In this document: piece by piece, positions 23,548 to 34,959 of the stretch
How positions within the stretch are numbered: position 1 is the first letter of the stretch
Layout: the number at the start of each line of letters is the position of its first letter
NCBI RefSeq assembly: GCF_019059575.1
Contig: NW_024881697.1
Coordinates: forward strand, 186,001 to 250,000
Reading direction: 5' to 3'
DNA from: Amphibalanus amphitrite
Taxonomy: Eukaryota > Arthropoda > Thecostraca > Balanomorpha > Balanidae
Length of the DNA stretch: 64,000 nt
Translations under genes and position numbers: made by a program
The notes under the pieces: model-generated
Databases searched by the model: none
The model's input: only the letters and a program-made list of their open reading frames with translations
What the model was told of the DNA's origin: nothing

Positions 23548-24225
23548 GTAAGTTCCTGTGTCTTTGTGAGTCTTCGTGAGTTCTGGCCCACATAACTCAC
23601 AGTTGTGCGCTTCCAGCGTTACTACTGCCAGCGTAGCTTTCTTTTGCACGGCCCAGAAGAGCCAGCAGGGGCGTCGCCGACGGGGGGTCGGGGGGGTCGT
23701 GACCCCCCACTCTTGAAAACTGGGGGTGTCGACCCCCCCACTTTTTGCGATGCTGAGTATGCTTTTTAGCTTCTATGTCAGTGAAGCAGGCGTCAGCAAC
23801 ACCAACAAATACATCAGATTCAGAATCGCTTCAAGAGCTCCCTAAAGCCAATTAGCCAATTACCTAAAGTTCAATTAGCTGTGGGCGGGGAACACCAGCA
23901 CAACAATACTTTTAAGTAGCCACCATTCTTGTACCTTTTTATCCCTCAAAGGTTTGAACGCGCCAAAACTGCCCCGAGCGTTCGTCTGATCGTTAAAAAA
24001 AAATGGTCGCAGTCGATTCGTCGGATCAGTACCTAACTACAAAACTACAAACTAGCCTCAGCCCCATGGCTACCGTCACAACTAGCTGTACAGTGCACAT
24101 GTGGGGGGAAAGGGAGTCAGATGAAACCCTCTCGGGCTTTTGCAAAGAAGTCGCGCAAAAAGGAGCCGATTGCAACGAAGCTTCCGGTGCGCTCGAGTTA
24201 ATCACCTACTTAAAAATAAATCGAT
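23548..24225. other. Unclassified stretch with hAT-like end motif
   Basis: No gene recognised. CAGGGGCGTCGCC at 23666 resembles a hAT-like end and has an inverted counterpart at 26069-26081 (GGCGACGCCCCTG), but the flanking 8-bp sequences do not match, so I do not claim one element. Confidence 0.4.
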
Positions 24226-25020
24226 ATCCCTGATTCAAATAAAGATGACCTTGGCTCACTTTTTCATAACATGCTTTTAATTTAGGTAAAGGATAGTTTT
24301 TGGAGCTGATTTTGAACTTGGCGCCCATCTGAACATTTAAGAAGTAGTTGTGTTGCTTATACAAATAACATGTTAGGAAGCAATCGGTGGGGGCAGGGCT
24401 GCGGAGTCGGAGTCGGAGTCGGAGTCGGAGTCGGTCGGAGTCGACAGTTGTGACCGGAGTCGGAGTCGGAGTCGGAGTCGATTTTAGAAACCCGAGCCGG
24501 AGTCGGAGTCGGAGTCACCGAAAATCTGTCGACTCCGCAGCCCTGCTAGGTCTGCGGAGTCGGAGTCGGGAGTTGGAGTCGGTCGGAGTCGACAATTCTG
24601 CCCGGAGTCGGAGTCGGAGTCGGAGCTGGTTTTTGAAAGCCGGAGTCGGAGTCGGAGTCGGAGTCGCCGAAAATCCATCGACTCCGCAGCCCTGGGTGGT
24701 GGTCATCCACTATTAGGTACTGGTCGATCTGACCTGACCTGATCTACCCCAAATGCATGGAGTCATCATCTTCGTTCAAAACTAAGATAACATTCGTAAT
24801 CAGAACCTCGAAAAATCATCACAACTTACATTCACAAAGTTCTAGCAGGTCCCGAGTTTCCCTACTTATTGGTGATGACCTGAGTCCTGAGATGACCCGA
24901 AACCTTGTAAATAATTGGGTATCATCGGCTTTCTCTCGTCACGGGCAGCATGCTCTTTTTTTTCGCAAACCTCTAGATCGATCAGGGGTCGAAAGCATAC
25001 CTCAGCGTTACTTTAGTATA
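24226..25020 (-). mobile_element. Family B MITE fragment carrying a hAT-like MITE
   Basis: Segments resemble the interior of 14291-15170 (for example the ATGCATGGAGTCATCATC region and the right-end segment with GCATGCTC). Both termini are missing. The interior is split by the element at 24394-24694. Confidence 0.55.
24394..24694. mobile_element. hAT-like MITE built of GGAGTC repeats
   Basis: Two head-to-tail units with ends CAGGGCTGCGGAGTCGG and CGACTCCGCAGCCCTG are filled with GGAGTC hexamers. The flanks GGTGGGGG and GGTGGTGG match at 7 of 8 positions, close to an 8-bp hAT duplication. Degenerate relatives lie at about 30560-30950 and 39225-39345. Non-coding. Confidence 0.75.
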
Positions 25021-26320
25021 CGTTAACGTTAGCGACTGGGAACCCACCAATAGAAGGGCTACAGTGAAGCAGAAAGCATATTCGATAGCTCTTTCAACGC
25101 TCTTTCGCTAGCTTCGCGTCAGATTTCATCTCAGGTCTATGTTTTGCCCATAGAAGGCAAACAGCTAACTGGACAGATTCTGCCGAAACATTTGCTTTGC
25201 AATAACTTAAGATTCCGTGAATTTGTGTGGTATTTACATATGTTGTCTTGTCACCACCGTGTTTATCTCTTTGAGTCGAGACGCGTCACATGAGTTAAAA
25301 TTTGACCATTCAGAATTAACGTTAAAACGACCTCAGGTCAACGTTATGTCCTGATCGAAAAAGGACCTCCTGCTGCATATGAATGGATCCGTGTTGTTGA
25401 GCTGAACAGTGAACACCTTCCAGGTGCTGTCATCGCTCTACCGCGTCTTCGTCAAAAGTTGTAGCAAAAAAATGCTGGTGGCCATCGATGGCCATTTCCA
25501 CTAATGACCTTTCGAGTCATCACTCGCCATAAGTTGCACCCTGTCCCTGGCAATGATGAGCTGATTTGTCATGGCCCCAAAGATATTTTGCGTTTCTGAC
25601 GAACTTTTTCAAAGCAGGAGGCATTCGTGCTTTTTCTAATTTCTCATTATTTTCTAATGATGAGGTCACGTATTTGACCTGCCTCCAGATCGATGTAAAT
25701 CCTCAGAATCATGAATTGCTGACACGTACCTATAACCCCCTACATTAGGTATACAGTGTACCAAATTTCGAAGTTATGGGAGAAAAGTTACAAGAATGGC
25801 GAGAGGGGAAAATTTGATAGAGGTATACCGTATAACTGAACTTGACATGGCGACCTGACCTTAGTGACCAGTGATAATTTTTTACGCAAGTGATGTAGGT
25901 AGGTATACCTACCTAATAGGTTATACCAAATTTCGCGGCGCTGCGCGCCGATTTGTTACACGCGCACACATACATACGCACGCACAAAACTTGGAAGTGT
26001 GACAAAAAAAAACACCCCTACCCATCGGGTGAAGACTAGAAACCCGACCCCCCCACTCGAAAATCCGTGGCGACGCCCCTGGCGATATGAGCTGACAAGT
26101 GTGGGGTTCGCTTTGACTGAGTGAGCTGTCGGACTTGCTAGAAAAGAGTACCTGACTGATCATCGAGTCATTTTCAAACACACAGATCACAGCAAATCTG
26201 AAAATGAAGACAACCGAAACGAGCCGCGGATGGTGGGCTCCTAGCTCATTCATGCGGTAGCAGAGGAGCGGGCCGTGAATGAAGGGGCCGTAATGGTCGT
26301 GATGGGGTTAGCTGAGTCGG
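25021..26320. other. Decayed MITE-derived and unclassified DNA
   Basis: Parts near 25080-25560 faintly resemble family D interiors (for example the TGCATATGAATGGATCCGT segment). I see no intact terminus or gene. Confidence 0.4.
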
Positions 26321-26761
26321 TTGCCACCGAGAAGCAGAGGCACGGCTGTATATCAGTTGAAGCCGCCTATCATATCGACAGTTCCGGGCAAGAACATCTT
26401 TAGTGTCAAATTTTTCGAAGTTGATATTTTTATACCATTCGACTTACCTCCACGAGCTGAGTCGAACGTTATCTATAAACATCTCAATTTCGAGAAAAAT
26501 ATTGACGCTTTGGATGTTCTTGCTCGGAACTGTCGATATGTGGACAAAAAGTATCAACGTGTGAGAGATGTCAGTCGGTCACCAGTGGTGAATTTGACTA
26601 CACTGTTTGAGTTAGTACATTCTGAAGCAATCACTTATAACTCGCAAATGCTGTCCCTGAAATATGTCGTATGCGTGAGGTGTTTATTGAATAAATACTC
26701 CAACTATCCGAAACATCAGATGATCGCATCGCATGGGTGTGGGACGATTTTGATTGGCTGA
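26321..26761 (+). CDS. Unrecognised 146-residue open frame
   Basis: The frame opens at ATG 26321 and closes with TGA at 26759-26761. The residue mixture is varied, not repeat-like, with no signal peptide, membrane segment or motif that I recognise. It ends 12 bases before the TTAA of the next MITE. It could be a fragment of an old transposon gene, a host exon, or chance. I assign no function. Confidence 0.2.
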   Translation: MPPRSRGTAVYQLKPPIISTVPGKNIFSVKFFEVDIFIPFDLPPRAESNVIYKHLNFEKNIDALDVLARNCRYVDKKYQRVRDVSRSPVVNLTTLFELVHSEAITYNSQMLSLKYVVCVRCLLNKYSNYPKHQMIASHGCGTILIG

Positions 26762-26776
26762 AAACATATTGGTTAA

Positions 26777-27963
26777 CCCGCGCCCCGTAGGGGCCGAAAC
26801 GGCCCCTCCCCCTGTCCTTTTCCTTCGATATCTTCTAAACGGCTGCATATATCGCCACCATAACTTTCAGCATCCCTCCGGGCATCAATTTTACGCATTG
26901 TGAACATTTTTTTTCCAGAGGTCATGATACAAACATGACCTCTGGAAACAACGCCAGAATGACGTCATGTTCTGACATTTTCGACCGAAAAAAGACTTTC
27001 GCGAGAACAGCTGTCAGGCCTACAGCTCTGAAGATAAAGAAAAAATGATTAAGACATAAAAGGTGTAAAATTGACAGAGGTACAAAACTGCTTTCTCGGA
27101 TTTTTGATTTTTTTAGTCTAAACCCTCAAAAATCAAAAATGCAACTTTTTGGATATTTTAGCCACAAAATAAAAAAATCCGAATTTCGAAAAAAAGGAAT
27201 ACATGTGATAGTCCCTGCGCTCTTCTACATACATACCAATTATAGATCGATATCTCGTTTTTTTGGCCAAGTTATAGCGAAAAAACTGTTCAAAAATGAT
27301 GACGTCAAATTTTTTAACTCAATTTTTAGCGATTCTAGACCACATAGGGCAAAACAAGGAACCACTATTGAACTCCCCGTGACGAGCTGCATCGAATCGA
27401 TACCCATTTTATGCAAAAATATCAACTTTGAAATTTGACCTTATTTGACCTGACCATGACCTCACCTTGACCTGACCTTGACCTGACCTTAACCAAAACG
27501 TGACCTAAGCTGGCACCAAAGGCTGCCTGACCCACATAATCGCATTTGTCATGTAAATTGGACCATAAAACATGTATCACACAACACTTTCATATTGTGA
27601 CCCCCAGTGACCTGACCTCTGTGATCTGACCTGGTATCAGGGACCTCAAATAGCAAAATATGTGTTTGAAGAACATTTCCCCATCGATGATTTTCAATGA
27701 AATGCATTTTACTTGATTTTACAGCGCATTTCTTGAAATGCCTGTAAACGGTGAAAATTCGACCTTTGACCTGACCTGTGACGTCATCTGTTTGACCTAG
27801 GTCAATAAAATTGGGTCACAAGGTAGTTCCCTGATAGGGCTATCCAACACCGTTTGCCGCTTGTCGCTAGGCTGCGTTGTTCTCGAGATCTTTAGGGGGG
27901 GGGGGGGGCAAATTGGCCCCACCAGCAGGGCGCGTTGCTCGACAGAGCCCAACGGGGCGCGGG
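26777..27963 (+). mobile_element. Family E TTAA hairpin MITE, complete
   Basis: TTAA at 26773-26776 and 27964-27967 flanks ends CCCGCGCCCCGTAGGGG and CAACGGGGCGCGGG. The left hairpin core is GGCCGAAACGGCC. The interior contains a TGACGTCA site and long TGACCTGACCT arrays (27440-27490). The Gypsy LTR begins 30 bp beyond the right TTAA. Non-coding. Confidence 0.85.
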
Positions 27964-27996
27964 TTAAAGCTCAATATGTCTCTTTTGTGGTGCTAG

Positions 27997-28251
27997 TGTT
28001 GGGATATTGTGACTGCGGACCGGCCGTGTGGGGCCGTGGAACAGGATGGGTCGGCGGACCGGCCGTCCGGCCGGCGAGCCGCCTGACCGCCGCGCGGTCA
28101 CCGCGCATGCGCTCTGTGCCGTGGTTATATAAGGGCGCGACCGTGACCGGACTGGGTCAGTCGGCGGGTCGCCGTGTCCGTGCTTGGTCGTCGGTCGCTG
28201 GAAGCACAATACACAGTGTCGTGGTATATGCAGCTTTACTTGGCCCTAACA
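27997..28251 (+). repeat. 5' LTR of the Gypsy element
   Basis: 255 bp, starting TGTTGGGATATTGTGAC and ending TTGGCCCTAACA. A TATATAAG box lies at 28126-28133 and is the likely promoter core. It differs from the 3' LTR at three positions (about 28014, 28046 and 28103). Confidence 0.93.
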
Positions 28252-28256
28252 TATTT

Positions 28257-28275
28257 TGGCGCGGTCGGTAGGACC
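28257..28275 (+). promoter_or_regulatory. Putative primer-binding site
   Basis: TGGCGCGGTCGGTAGGACC begins 5 bases after the LTR. TGGCGCGGTCG is shared with the second Gypsy element at 61495. A TGG start complements the tRNA CCA end. I did not identify the tRNA species. Confidence 0.6.
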
Positions 28276-28438
28276 AATAACGTAAATGGGCTGCATATGA
28301 GTTTTTAAGAAAGATGATTGCTGTGTGAGAGTTCTGTGACGGCCTGCGCAAGCTCACGGTGGAAAAGTGGACGGAGCCGGTGAGTAGGGACTTTGGGTGA
28401 TGAGAGGTTCTCTCCAGTAGAGTTCAGTATAACAAACT

Positions 28439-28791
28439 ATGGATTTATCTACTATTTTCCTTTCCAGAGCCTCGAAATTTAGTGGAAAGTCGGGGGAAGT
28501 GTGGCAGAAATGGTTCCGCCGATTCGAAGCTCAGACGGCGAGCATGAAAGCCGGGGACCGGCTGGCGGCTATGGTGGGTCTTTTGGACGGAGTCGCACTG
28601 GACACATTCGCGTCACTCACCGAAGAGTCACGGAAGGACTACGGCAGGGTGGTTGAAGCACTGAAAAGTCGGTTCGGTCGGCAAATAAGCACGTTGCAGG
28701 CTCATGCCGAACTCAACCGAGTTTGCCAGTCACCTTCGGAGTCTGTTGAAGACTTCTCAGCCAGGATCAGAGAGCTGAGTGGGCTAGCCCA
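28439..28791 (+). pseudogene. Gypsy gag, N-terminal part (interrupted)
   Basis: The frame opens at ATG 28439 about 190 bp after the LTR. Residues after about 15 resemble the retrotransposon gag (capsid) domain, with WQKWFRRFE and later FSARIREL typical of Gypsy capsids. The true coding part ends in the duplicated palindrome at 28780-28791. Beyond it the frame runs into inserted DNA and stops at 28868-28870. Gag would form the particle shell in the cytoplasm. The flanking gag piece resumes in phase at 31313. Confidence 0.85.
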
Positions 28792-31311
28792 AGCAGGGTA
28801 TATAGAACAACGGGTACACCAACGACGCGGAAAGCGCCCATTTTACCTGAATGAGTTACATGGAAGGTGATATATTTTTTGAATATGGAATAAATAGAGT
28901 ATTCCATTCTGACGAGTAAAGCCAAATTTATAAAGCAGTTATTTTTAAATTATATGAACCAGAAATAACATACTAACCATAGTTTAAAACTTAGCATAAA
29001 GTTAGTTGAAAAGCCTATAGTTGATACTAAGATGGAAGGAATCTATGGAAGGCGGAAATGGCGCAGCTGTTTCATTCTTAAAATGTGTTCGCAAACAGGA
29101 TTTACGTGATGCTAGCGACATCTATTAATGTAATCGGGGACGCTCATTGGCTGATCGAGTCCGTGAGCAGTATCGCTGACTTACGCTAGTACAGGGTTGA
29201 GGCAATGTGCGCATGCGCAGGAACTAGTGCTCTCATGGAGGGGCTTTTGGTACCTCGGGCAGCGCCCAATGCTTTTTGGACCTGTTATGGCCTCCGCATC
29301 GAAAAACGCTAGATAAAAAGGTTGTAGAGAAAGCTTTAGGCTACCTTTCCCCACAATAATATTGGCAATTTATCTTTTAGCTTACGTGTGGGGCTCGCTT
29401 GAAAAAGGTCGATTTAACATGCAAACCCTATGGGGTAGTAGTTTTTGAGCGCCCATTTGGCCTAATGCTACCAACTGTTACTGGCTACCCCTGAGCCCAA
29501 GGCCCTAAAACATAAGGTTGGACGAAGTTTTCTACCAAAAATGTACTAGAATAGCGTACGAGTCAAAGCTATTTCCGTTGTTTCTTTACAAATATGTCGC
29601 AAACAAGCTTTTTTCTGTAATAAATCATTATTTCGATGTTAAGCAACCAGTTACTATAAATTCGATAAGCAAACACTTAATTTTTTTATAAAAGCCCAGC
29701 TTATATAGTCCAATTCTAGTTGAATAATCAAGTAGCTACTAAATTTTCCAGATGTGACACATATTGCGCACTTCAGACAAATGCGTTGCTAAGGCGTTGC
29801 TAAGGACTCTTTCGCATGTTTTGCTGCGTGGTTTGTGTTTTTGTTATGAAGTGAGGGGAGTGAGATGGACAGGCTGTTTGATATTTTTTTCTGGTTTTCT
29901 AGGACCGTCGCAATTACTTAACTTGACATACTTTTCTTGCTTTTTTATCCGAGGCTTTTTCAATAATTGGTAGATTCTATCGTGGAAATAAAAGGGCCAG
30001 CAGGCCACAGGGGTAAATGCAAGTCGACTGATAGTGAAATAAAAGGTAGAAGTGTCTGTTCCATTATAAATTTAATGTGATATGCTGGAACATGAAGCAA
30101 CAGGATCAGACGCAAGAACCACCAATGAAGAGCCCAGAACCAGCAAGCGCCATGCCATCAAGAGCAGCCATGATAACGTTTGGTTAGCTTTCAAAAAACC
30201 TTGAAACTATACGCCAGACGGTGAGCAATCAAGAGATCTTACAAGACCAGTAGTTACTTGAAAACGAGAGCCGCCAGGAAAATCAGCAGATTCTTCAATG
30301 GCAACACATTTCAACATCTATCTAGCAATTATTTGCACCAGCGAGGTGGCTATCATTGTGTTTTGTGTCTGTATCCCTAACTGCTCAAAAATATTTGTCA
30401 ATAAATAAACAAACAAATAATGCGTCTTTTTCTACTGAAAGTAAGTTCTCCAAGTGGCAAGGGATGAATAATAGCAGGTACCTAATTAATTGCCATCTAT
30501 TCATTCAATTCATAAATCATAGGCAATTTAGGGCATCGATCGGCAGCGCCCTTACTGCATGGTACTGCGGATCGTCCATGGATTTCTTGATGACTCCGAC
30601 TCTGACTCAGACTTTCAAAAATAAACTCTGACTTTGATTTCAAATGTCGGCTCTGACCGACTCCGACTCCACAGCCCTAGCAGGTCTGCAGAGGCAATGA
30701 TTTTTTGGTGACTCCGACTCCGACTCTGGCTTTCAAAATCGACTCTGACTCTGACTCTGGTCAGAACTGTCGACTCCGACCGACTACAACTCCGACTACG
30801 GAACCCTGAAAGGTCTGCGGAGGGGATCGAATTTCGGTGACTGACTCAGACTCCAGCTTTTAAAATCGACTCTGACTCCGACTCGACGACTCAGGTCAGA
30901 ACTGTCAACTCCGACCGACTTCATGACTCCGACTCCGGAGCCCTACTGGCAGCTATCACGCCAGGGAGCTGCAAATCATATGTTCCGTGGCGGTTTATGG
31001 CATTAAAGTCGATAATGCGGCTGAATCGCACTATGAAACACCCTTATTGGCTGCAAGAACCACGAAAGTTAGCGCATCACCACTGGAAAACGTGACAAGA
31101 TATCGATTAATTGGCCCTGGATTTGGATAAATAACATGTTGATGATCATATCGGCACACATTTACATTATCATCTATCTCAAGGTTGCCCTCCAGGCGGC
31201 TCTAAACTATGGCAATTTCCCTATCTTCAACATGTAAATGCCCTCGGGCGTCCTCGTGGTGACGTAGGCATGGGAGTGCCAGGTTGGTAGGAACTAGACT
31301 TCGACGCCCCC
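28792..31311. mobile_element. 2.5-kb insertion in gag, type unknown
   Basis: The 12-bp palindrome TGGGCTAGCCCA occurs at 28780-28791 and again at 31312-31323, in the same gag codon phase, so it marks a target-site duplication. I see no inverted ends, long terminal repeats or A-tail, and no recognisable transposase. Within it, 30560-30950 holds degenerate GACTCC repeats like those of the hAT-like MITE at 24394. The region 28870-30560 has no identified features. Confidence 0.7.
30560..30950 (-). repeat. Degenerate GACTCC-repeat MITE copies
   Basis: Runs of GACTCC/GACTCTGACTC with internal ends resembling CTCCACAGCCCTAGCAGG are reverse-oriented relatives of the GGAGTC-repeat MITE at 24394-24694. 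At least three decayed units follow each other. Confidence 0.65.
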
Positions 31312-31312
31312 T

Positions 31313-31999
31313 GGGCTAGCCCAGCCGGCTCTGCCCAGCGATCACAGCGCTATGGAGGGATTCCAGTGCGGCCGATTCATCTGTGGCCTCCGTGACACGC
31401 AATTGCAAGAGAGGTTAATCAGCCAAAACGTATCCACACTGACTGACGCGGTACGCGTTAGTAAAGAATTCGAGGAGACGAGGAAGACGATCAAGGCAGT
31501 GCGAAATCATGAGATCGACGTCATCGGGGCGGTCCGCCCGGTCGGGGGTGAAGCAGCCGTGGGTCAAGCAGAAAAGACTGTGACGGACAACAACCGGCTC
31601 ACAGCCATCGAAGATCACATTCGCGGGCTACACGAGTCGATATCGGCCATCACAATGGCGCCGAAGACGACAACTGATGCGAGTAAGTCTCGCCGAGTTC
31701 CCCGGTGCTACCGCTGCGAGCAGCCGGGTCATTTTCAGCGAGACTGCCCCGAGCGTAGCCGTGGTTCACCTAGCGTCAGATGCTTCGGCTGTGGAGAATT
31801 GGGTCACCTGAAGCGACACTGCCCCATTTCATTGCCGTCGACAAGGGACGGGCGCGCGCTGCCGCTCTGCTTATGCTGTGGGCAGCAGGGCCACTGGATG
31901 GCGGGGTGCCAATACTTCCAGGGTGGCAGCACTGGCGGAGGCCACTCCGAGACAAGAGCTGCTGATCCCCGGCGGGGCGCCGGTGCGCATCAGGAAAAC
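31313..31999 (+). pseudogene. Gypsy gag, C-terminal part with three zinc knuckles
   Basis: The gag frame resumes at 31313 in phase with 28781 and ends TGA at 31997-31999. It contains the capsid end (RFICGLRD) and three CCHC zinc knuckles: CYRCEQPGHFQRDC, CFGCGELGHLKRHC and CLCCGQQGHWMAGC (about 31708-31911). Knuckles bind the element RNA during packaging. Pol lies in the -1 frame, overlapping the gag end by about 34 bases, as expected for ribosomal frameshifting; no canonical slippery heptamer is clear. Confidence 0.9.
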
Positions 32000-32151
32000 T
32001 GAACCGGACTGGAGCCGTGGGACAGGTCCCAGTCCTCTCTAAGGCGTCCCCACTCACGGCGTCGGCCGTTCGGGTCGTCATTCACGGCGCTCCGACATGG
32101 GCGCTGGTGGACACTGGTGCCGACTTCACCATGATGCGAAAAGGATTTTAT
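31966..32151 (+). pseudogene. Gypsy pol start: protease N-terminal half
   Basis: In the -1 frame relative to gag, the segment encodes ALVDTGADFTMM (about 32101-32136), the catalytic DTGA motif of retroviral-type aspartic proteases. The frame is broken at the TTAT of 32148-32151 by the 19-kb insertion and resumes in the same phase at 51162. Confidence 0.88.
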
Positions 32152-32905
32152 CCCGCGAGTTGCTGGGGGGGGGGGGGCGTTAAACGCCCCCACTTTTTTC
32201 GCCGGGCCATAGCATAAAAATGGCGCGCCGCAGGCGCGCCAAATTTTAAGTACCTGTAGGGAATTGATTGATTGAAGTTTATTGTGACAAAGTTTCAAAA
32301 AAAGTGGTCGGAAAATTTTTGAGAAATTGAGGTTTTAGTGACGTCATGATTTCTGAGTTTTCGACCAAAAACGGCATATGTTCAAAAAATCATATAAAAT
32401 CACAGAATAGACATACAGACATGCTGTAAACGCCATTAGACTCAGGGGTGAAAAAAAGCTCCGACTCGCCGACGCACGCAGGTGACAGCTTATGACATTT
32501 GATGAGACAGCTGGCGGCTTGTCAAATTGATAGTTGACAACGAAAAGCTATAAACAGTCACCACGTCCGCAATCCCTCACAATTCACATTCATTCCAAAG
32601 CATAATACATATCCTAATGTGAAGTCACGTTAAAATCATACCACGCAAAAATATAGCAGACGCGTCCACCAGCTTCCGACATCCATGCTGGCCAATGAAA
32701 AAGGCCGGCCGTGTCGTGAGTATACCGGTGGGTTCGATGGGTCAGCTACAATTATGGCGCGATTCTTATAAATAGTGGCTAGTGATTTGTTGCACCACAT
32801 TTTATCACAACGTAAATGACGTCATTAAATTTGTGAATTATTTTTTTTTCCATCTGTAGGAGTCCATGTAAAAGCAGTTATTTGTTACATATTTAGATTG
32901 TTTAA

Positions 32906-33938
32906 CCCTCGCCGGCCGAGGGGGGCGGGGCCGGTGCCGCCCCCCCCCCATAGGGTTTTTTCGCGATAGCTCCGAACACGCTGGCGATAGAGAGCTGAAA
33001 CTTGGCATACCTGACCTTTGATCCAAGCCGCATCTTTTGACACCAACCGCATTTTTAGGTCAGGTCAGGTCACTGACCTATGACGTCATAAGTGAACCTC
33101 TGCACGGTCTTCAGATGTCGCAACTTCGCAACGCTCTCACTGCCAGAGGAGATGTCACAGGGAAATGAAACTTGCAGGATCTAGTATCCATTATGAGTCC
33201 CACAACTTGTATATCTCGGATTTTTCCTAAAGGTCATATGAGGTCAGGTCATTTTCGTGACCTCACCATTATAAGTCAATGGGGAAAAATGAAAACTGCT
33301 ATTCTGGCGCCGGGAACGATCTCCAACTATCTCAAGCACACAGAATCGTGATTTTATGCACTCCTTGCAAGGTTAGATGCGTCACTTTTGCAATGTTGAC
33401 CTTGCGTGACGTCATTTATGACGTCATCAAGGTCATATTAGTTTTTCGTCAATAACTCTTGATCAAATTGAGCTAGCGAGTCGGGAAAGCCACCAATGGA
33501 CTCAGGAAGACCTGCCGAATCGAATGATATGCGACATGACCTCTTTCGACCAACTTCGTGACCTGGGGGTGCTGACCTGACCTTGACCTGAGGTCAACAC
33601 CCCAAGTTGACCTGACCCGGACAAAAAGTATATCATTCGACGCGCCTGAGCGAGACGAACACGATGCTGCCAAAATCGGCGCTCTGCGGACGTTTTTTGC
33701 GAAGTTATTCACCAAAAACTGAACCGTGCCTTGGGGCACTTGACCTGACCTCAGAGGTCACCGGTTGACCTAGGACCTTAAAATCGGGTACCAATCTCTG
33801 CGTCTCGTAACGGCGCACACGCTCGTTTTTTCCGCAACGCGCTAGCTCCACCAGGGGCGAAACGGCGAGGGGGGGTCGTACCCGCCCCCCCCCCCCTCGG
33901 CCGGCGCGTATGTAGAAAACCAATAGGTCCGGCGAGGG
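32906..33938 (-). mobile_element. Family A TTAA hairpin MITE, complete, reversed
   Basis: TTAA (32902-32905) precedes CCCTCGCCGGCCGAGG; the right end CCGGCGAGGG is followed by TT and TTAA (33941-33944). It is a reverse-orientation match of 15175-16200 over its whole length. The interior has TGACCT arrays and two TGACGTCA-type sites (about 33078 and 33407-33424). Confidence 0.85.
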
Positions 33939-33944
33939 TTTTAA

Positions 33945-34959
33945 TCCCAAAGTAATGTTTTCATGTGCTTTTTGAGCTATTTATTAAAATACCTACTCAT
34001 AAGTTTTATTTGTCAACGACTCGCGTTTTTCTAGCAAGCAGACCAAGTCAACTAAAGAATGCACGCTGTTTCTAGCAAGTAGGCAGTAGCCAGTAGGTCA
34101 CATTTTGCCCCAGTAGGTCACATTTTGAAGTTTATCATCCTGAAGAAATCAACTAATTCAAATGGTGAATGACCCGTGCTCACGTGAATGATCGCAGCAG
34201 ATCGCAGACTCTTTGTCCTGTTTGTGTGGCGGGATTGTGGCCGTTGGCGTTTTTGGTAATTTTTGTTCCACGTGGTTGTGCTCCACTGAGTGGTGCCTCT
34301 GCGTCTGTCTTTTCTCAATCTCAGTCTGCTGCAAACATGCCATGTCAGGTAAGTCAAAGCATTTGGTTGGCTCATGGCTACCATTTTGCACGAAATCAAG
34401 CCGATCTTCTAGGGCGTACAGGGTAAATATTTCTCTGCACCCCACCAGCCACATCGCATCTCTCCGGGCCGCGCCGCTCGGGCCCATGTAGCGTAGTTGG
34501 TAGCGTCTCGGATTACGGATCCGTGGGTCGTGAGTTCGCATCTCGGAGGCGACGCATGTTTATTGTTTATGCGATGAAGTTCGAATCAGGTTTGCATTAT
34601 AAAGAGGAAAAGTGTTTAACGGTGAACATATGTTATTTGTAATACCAGCTTGCTCCTGAGGTCGATAACAAGTAAAAGTGCTATCTTGTTCAGCAATATC
34701 AAACAATCAGGTTACGTTTTTTTTTAGCTAATTGTAAATTAAATTAGCGGGGTATTTGTTAACGGTGATTCTATTCCCGAAAAAAAAAAACACTACAAAT
34801 GCCCGATATAGGTACTTACGATGTTATACCAATGCGTAGCGCTAGTCACAATTCCTCTGCGCAATACTCGGCCTCACAACCGACACAACGAGGTTCGATC
34901 ACTAAGACTTTTCAAATTCGACTGACCAGTAGAATCTTCGGGGAGCCATCGCTGGCCCC
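33945..34959. other. hAT-like element 1 interior with tRNA-like SINE
   Basis: No coding gene recognised. A tRNA-like module lies at 34482-34554 (listed separately). A short direct repeat CAGTAGGTCACATTTTG occurs at about 34093 and 34111. The rest is unclassified. Confidence 0.45.
34482..34554 (+). tRNA. tRNA-like sequence (Arg-ACG-like), probably SINE head or pseudogene
   Basis: An A-box-like TAGCGTAGTTGG (34489-34500), an anticodon arm with loop TTACGGA (anticodon ACG) and a degenerate B-box GAGTTCGCATC are spaced like a tRNA. The acceptor stem does not pair, and the T stem has mismatches. I therefore read it as a tRNA-derived SINE or pseudogene rather than a working tRNA. Confidence 0.35.

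Noticed and set aside
24387-24716. 109-residue arginine/serine-rich frame
   Set aside because: It is a translation of GGAGTC repeats in a hAT-like MITE.
23666-26081. Single hAT-like element bounded by CAGGGGCGTCGCC ends
   Set aside because: The ends are inverted, but the flanking 8-mers (AGAGCCAG and GCGATATG) do not match, so the two ends may belong to different copies.
31985-32000. Canonical slippery heptamer at the gag end
   Set aside because: The frame relation is -1, but GGAAAAC before the stop does not fit the standard X XXY YYZ pattern well enough to annotate.
34482-34554. Functional tRNA-Arg(ACG)
   Set aside because: The acceptor stem does not pair and the B box is degenerate, so it is listed only as tRNA-like.
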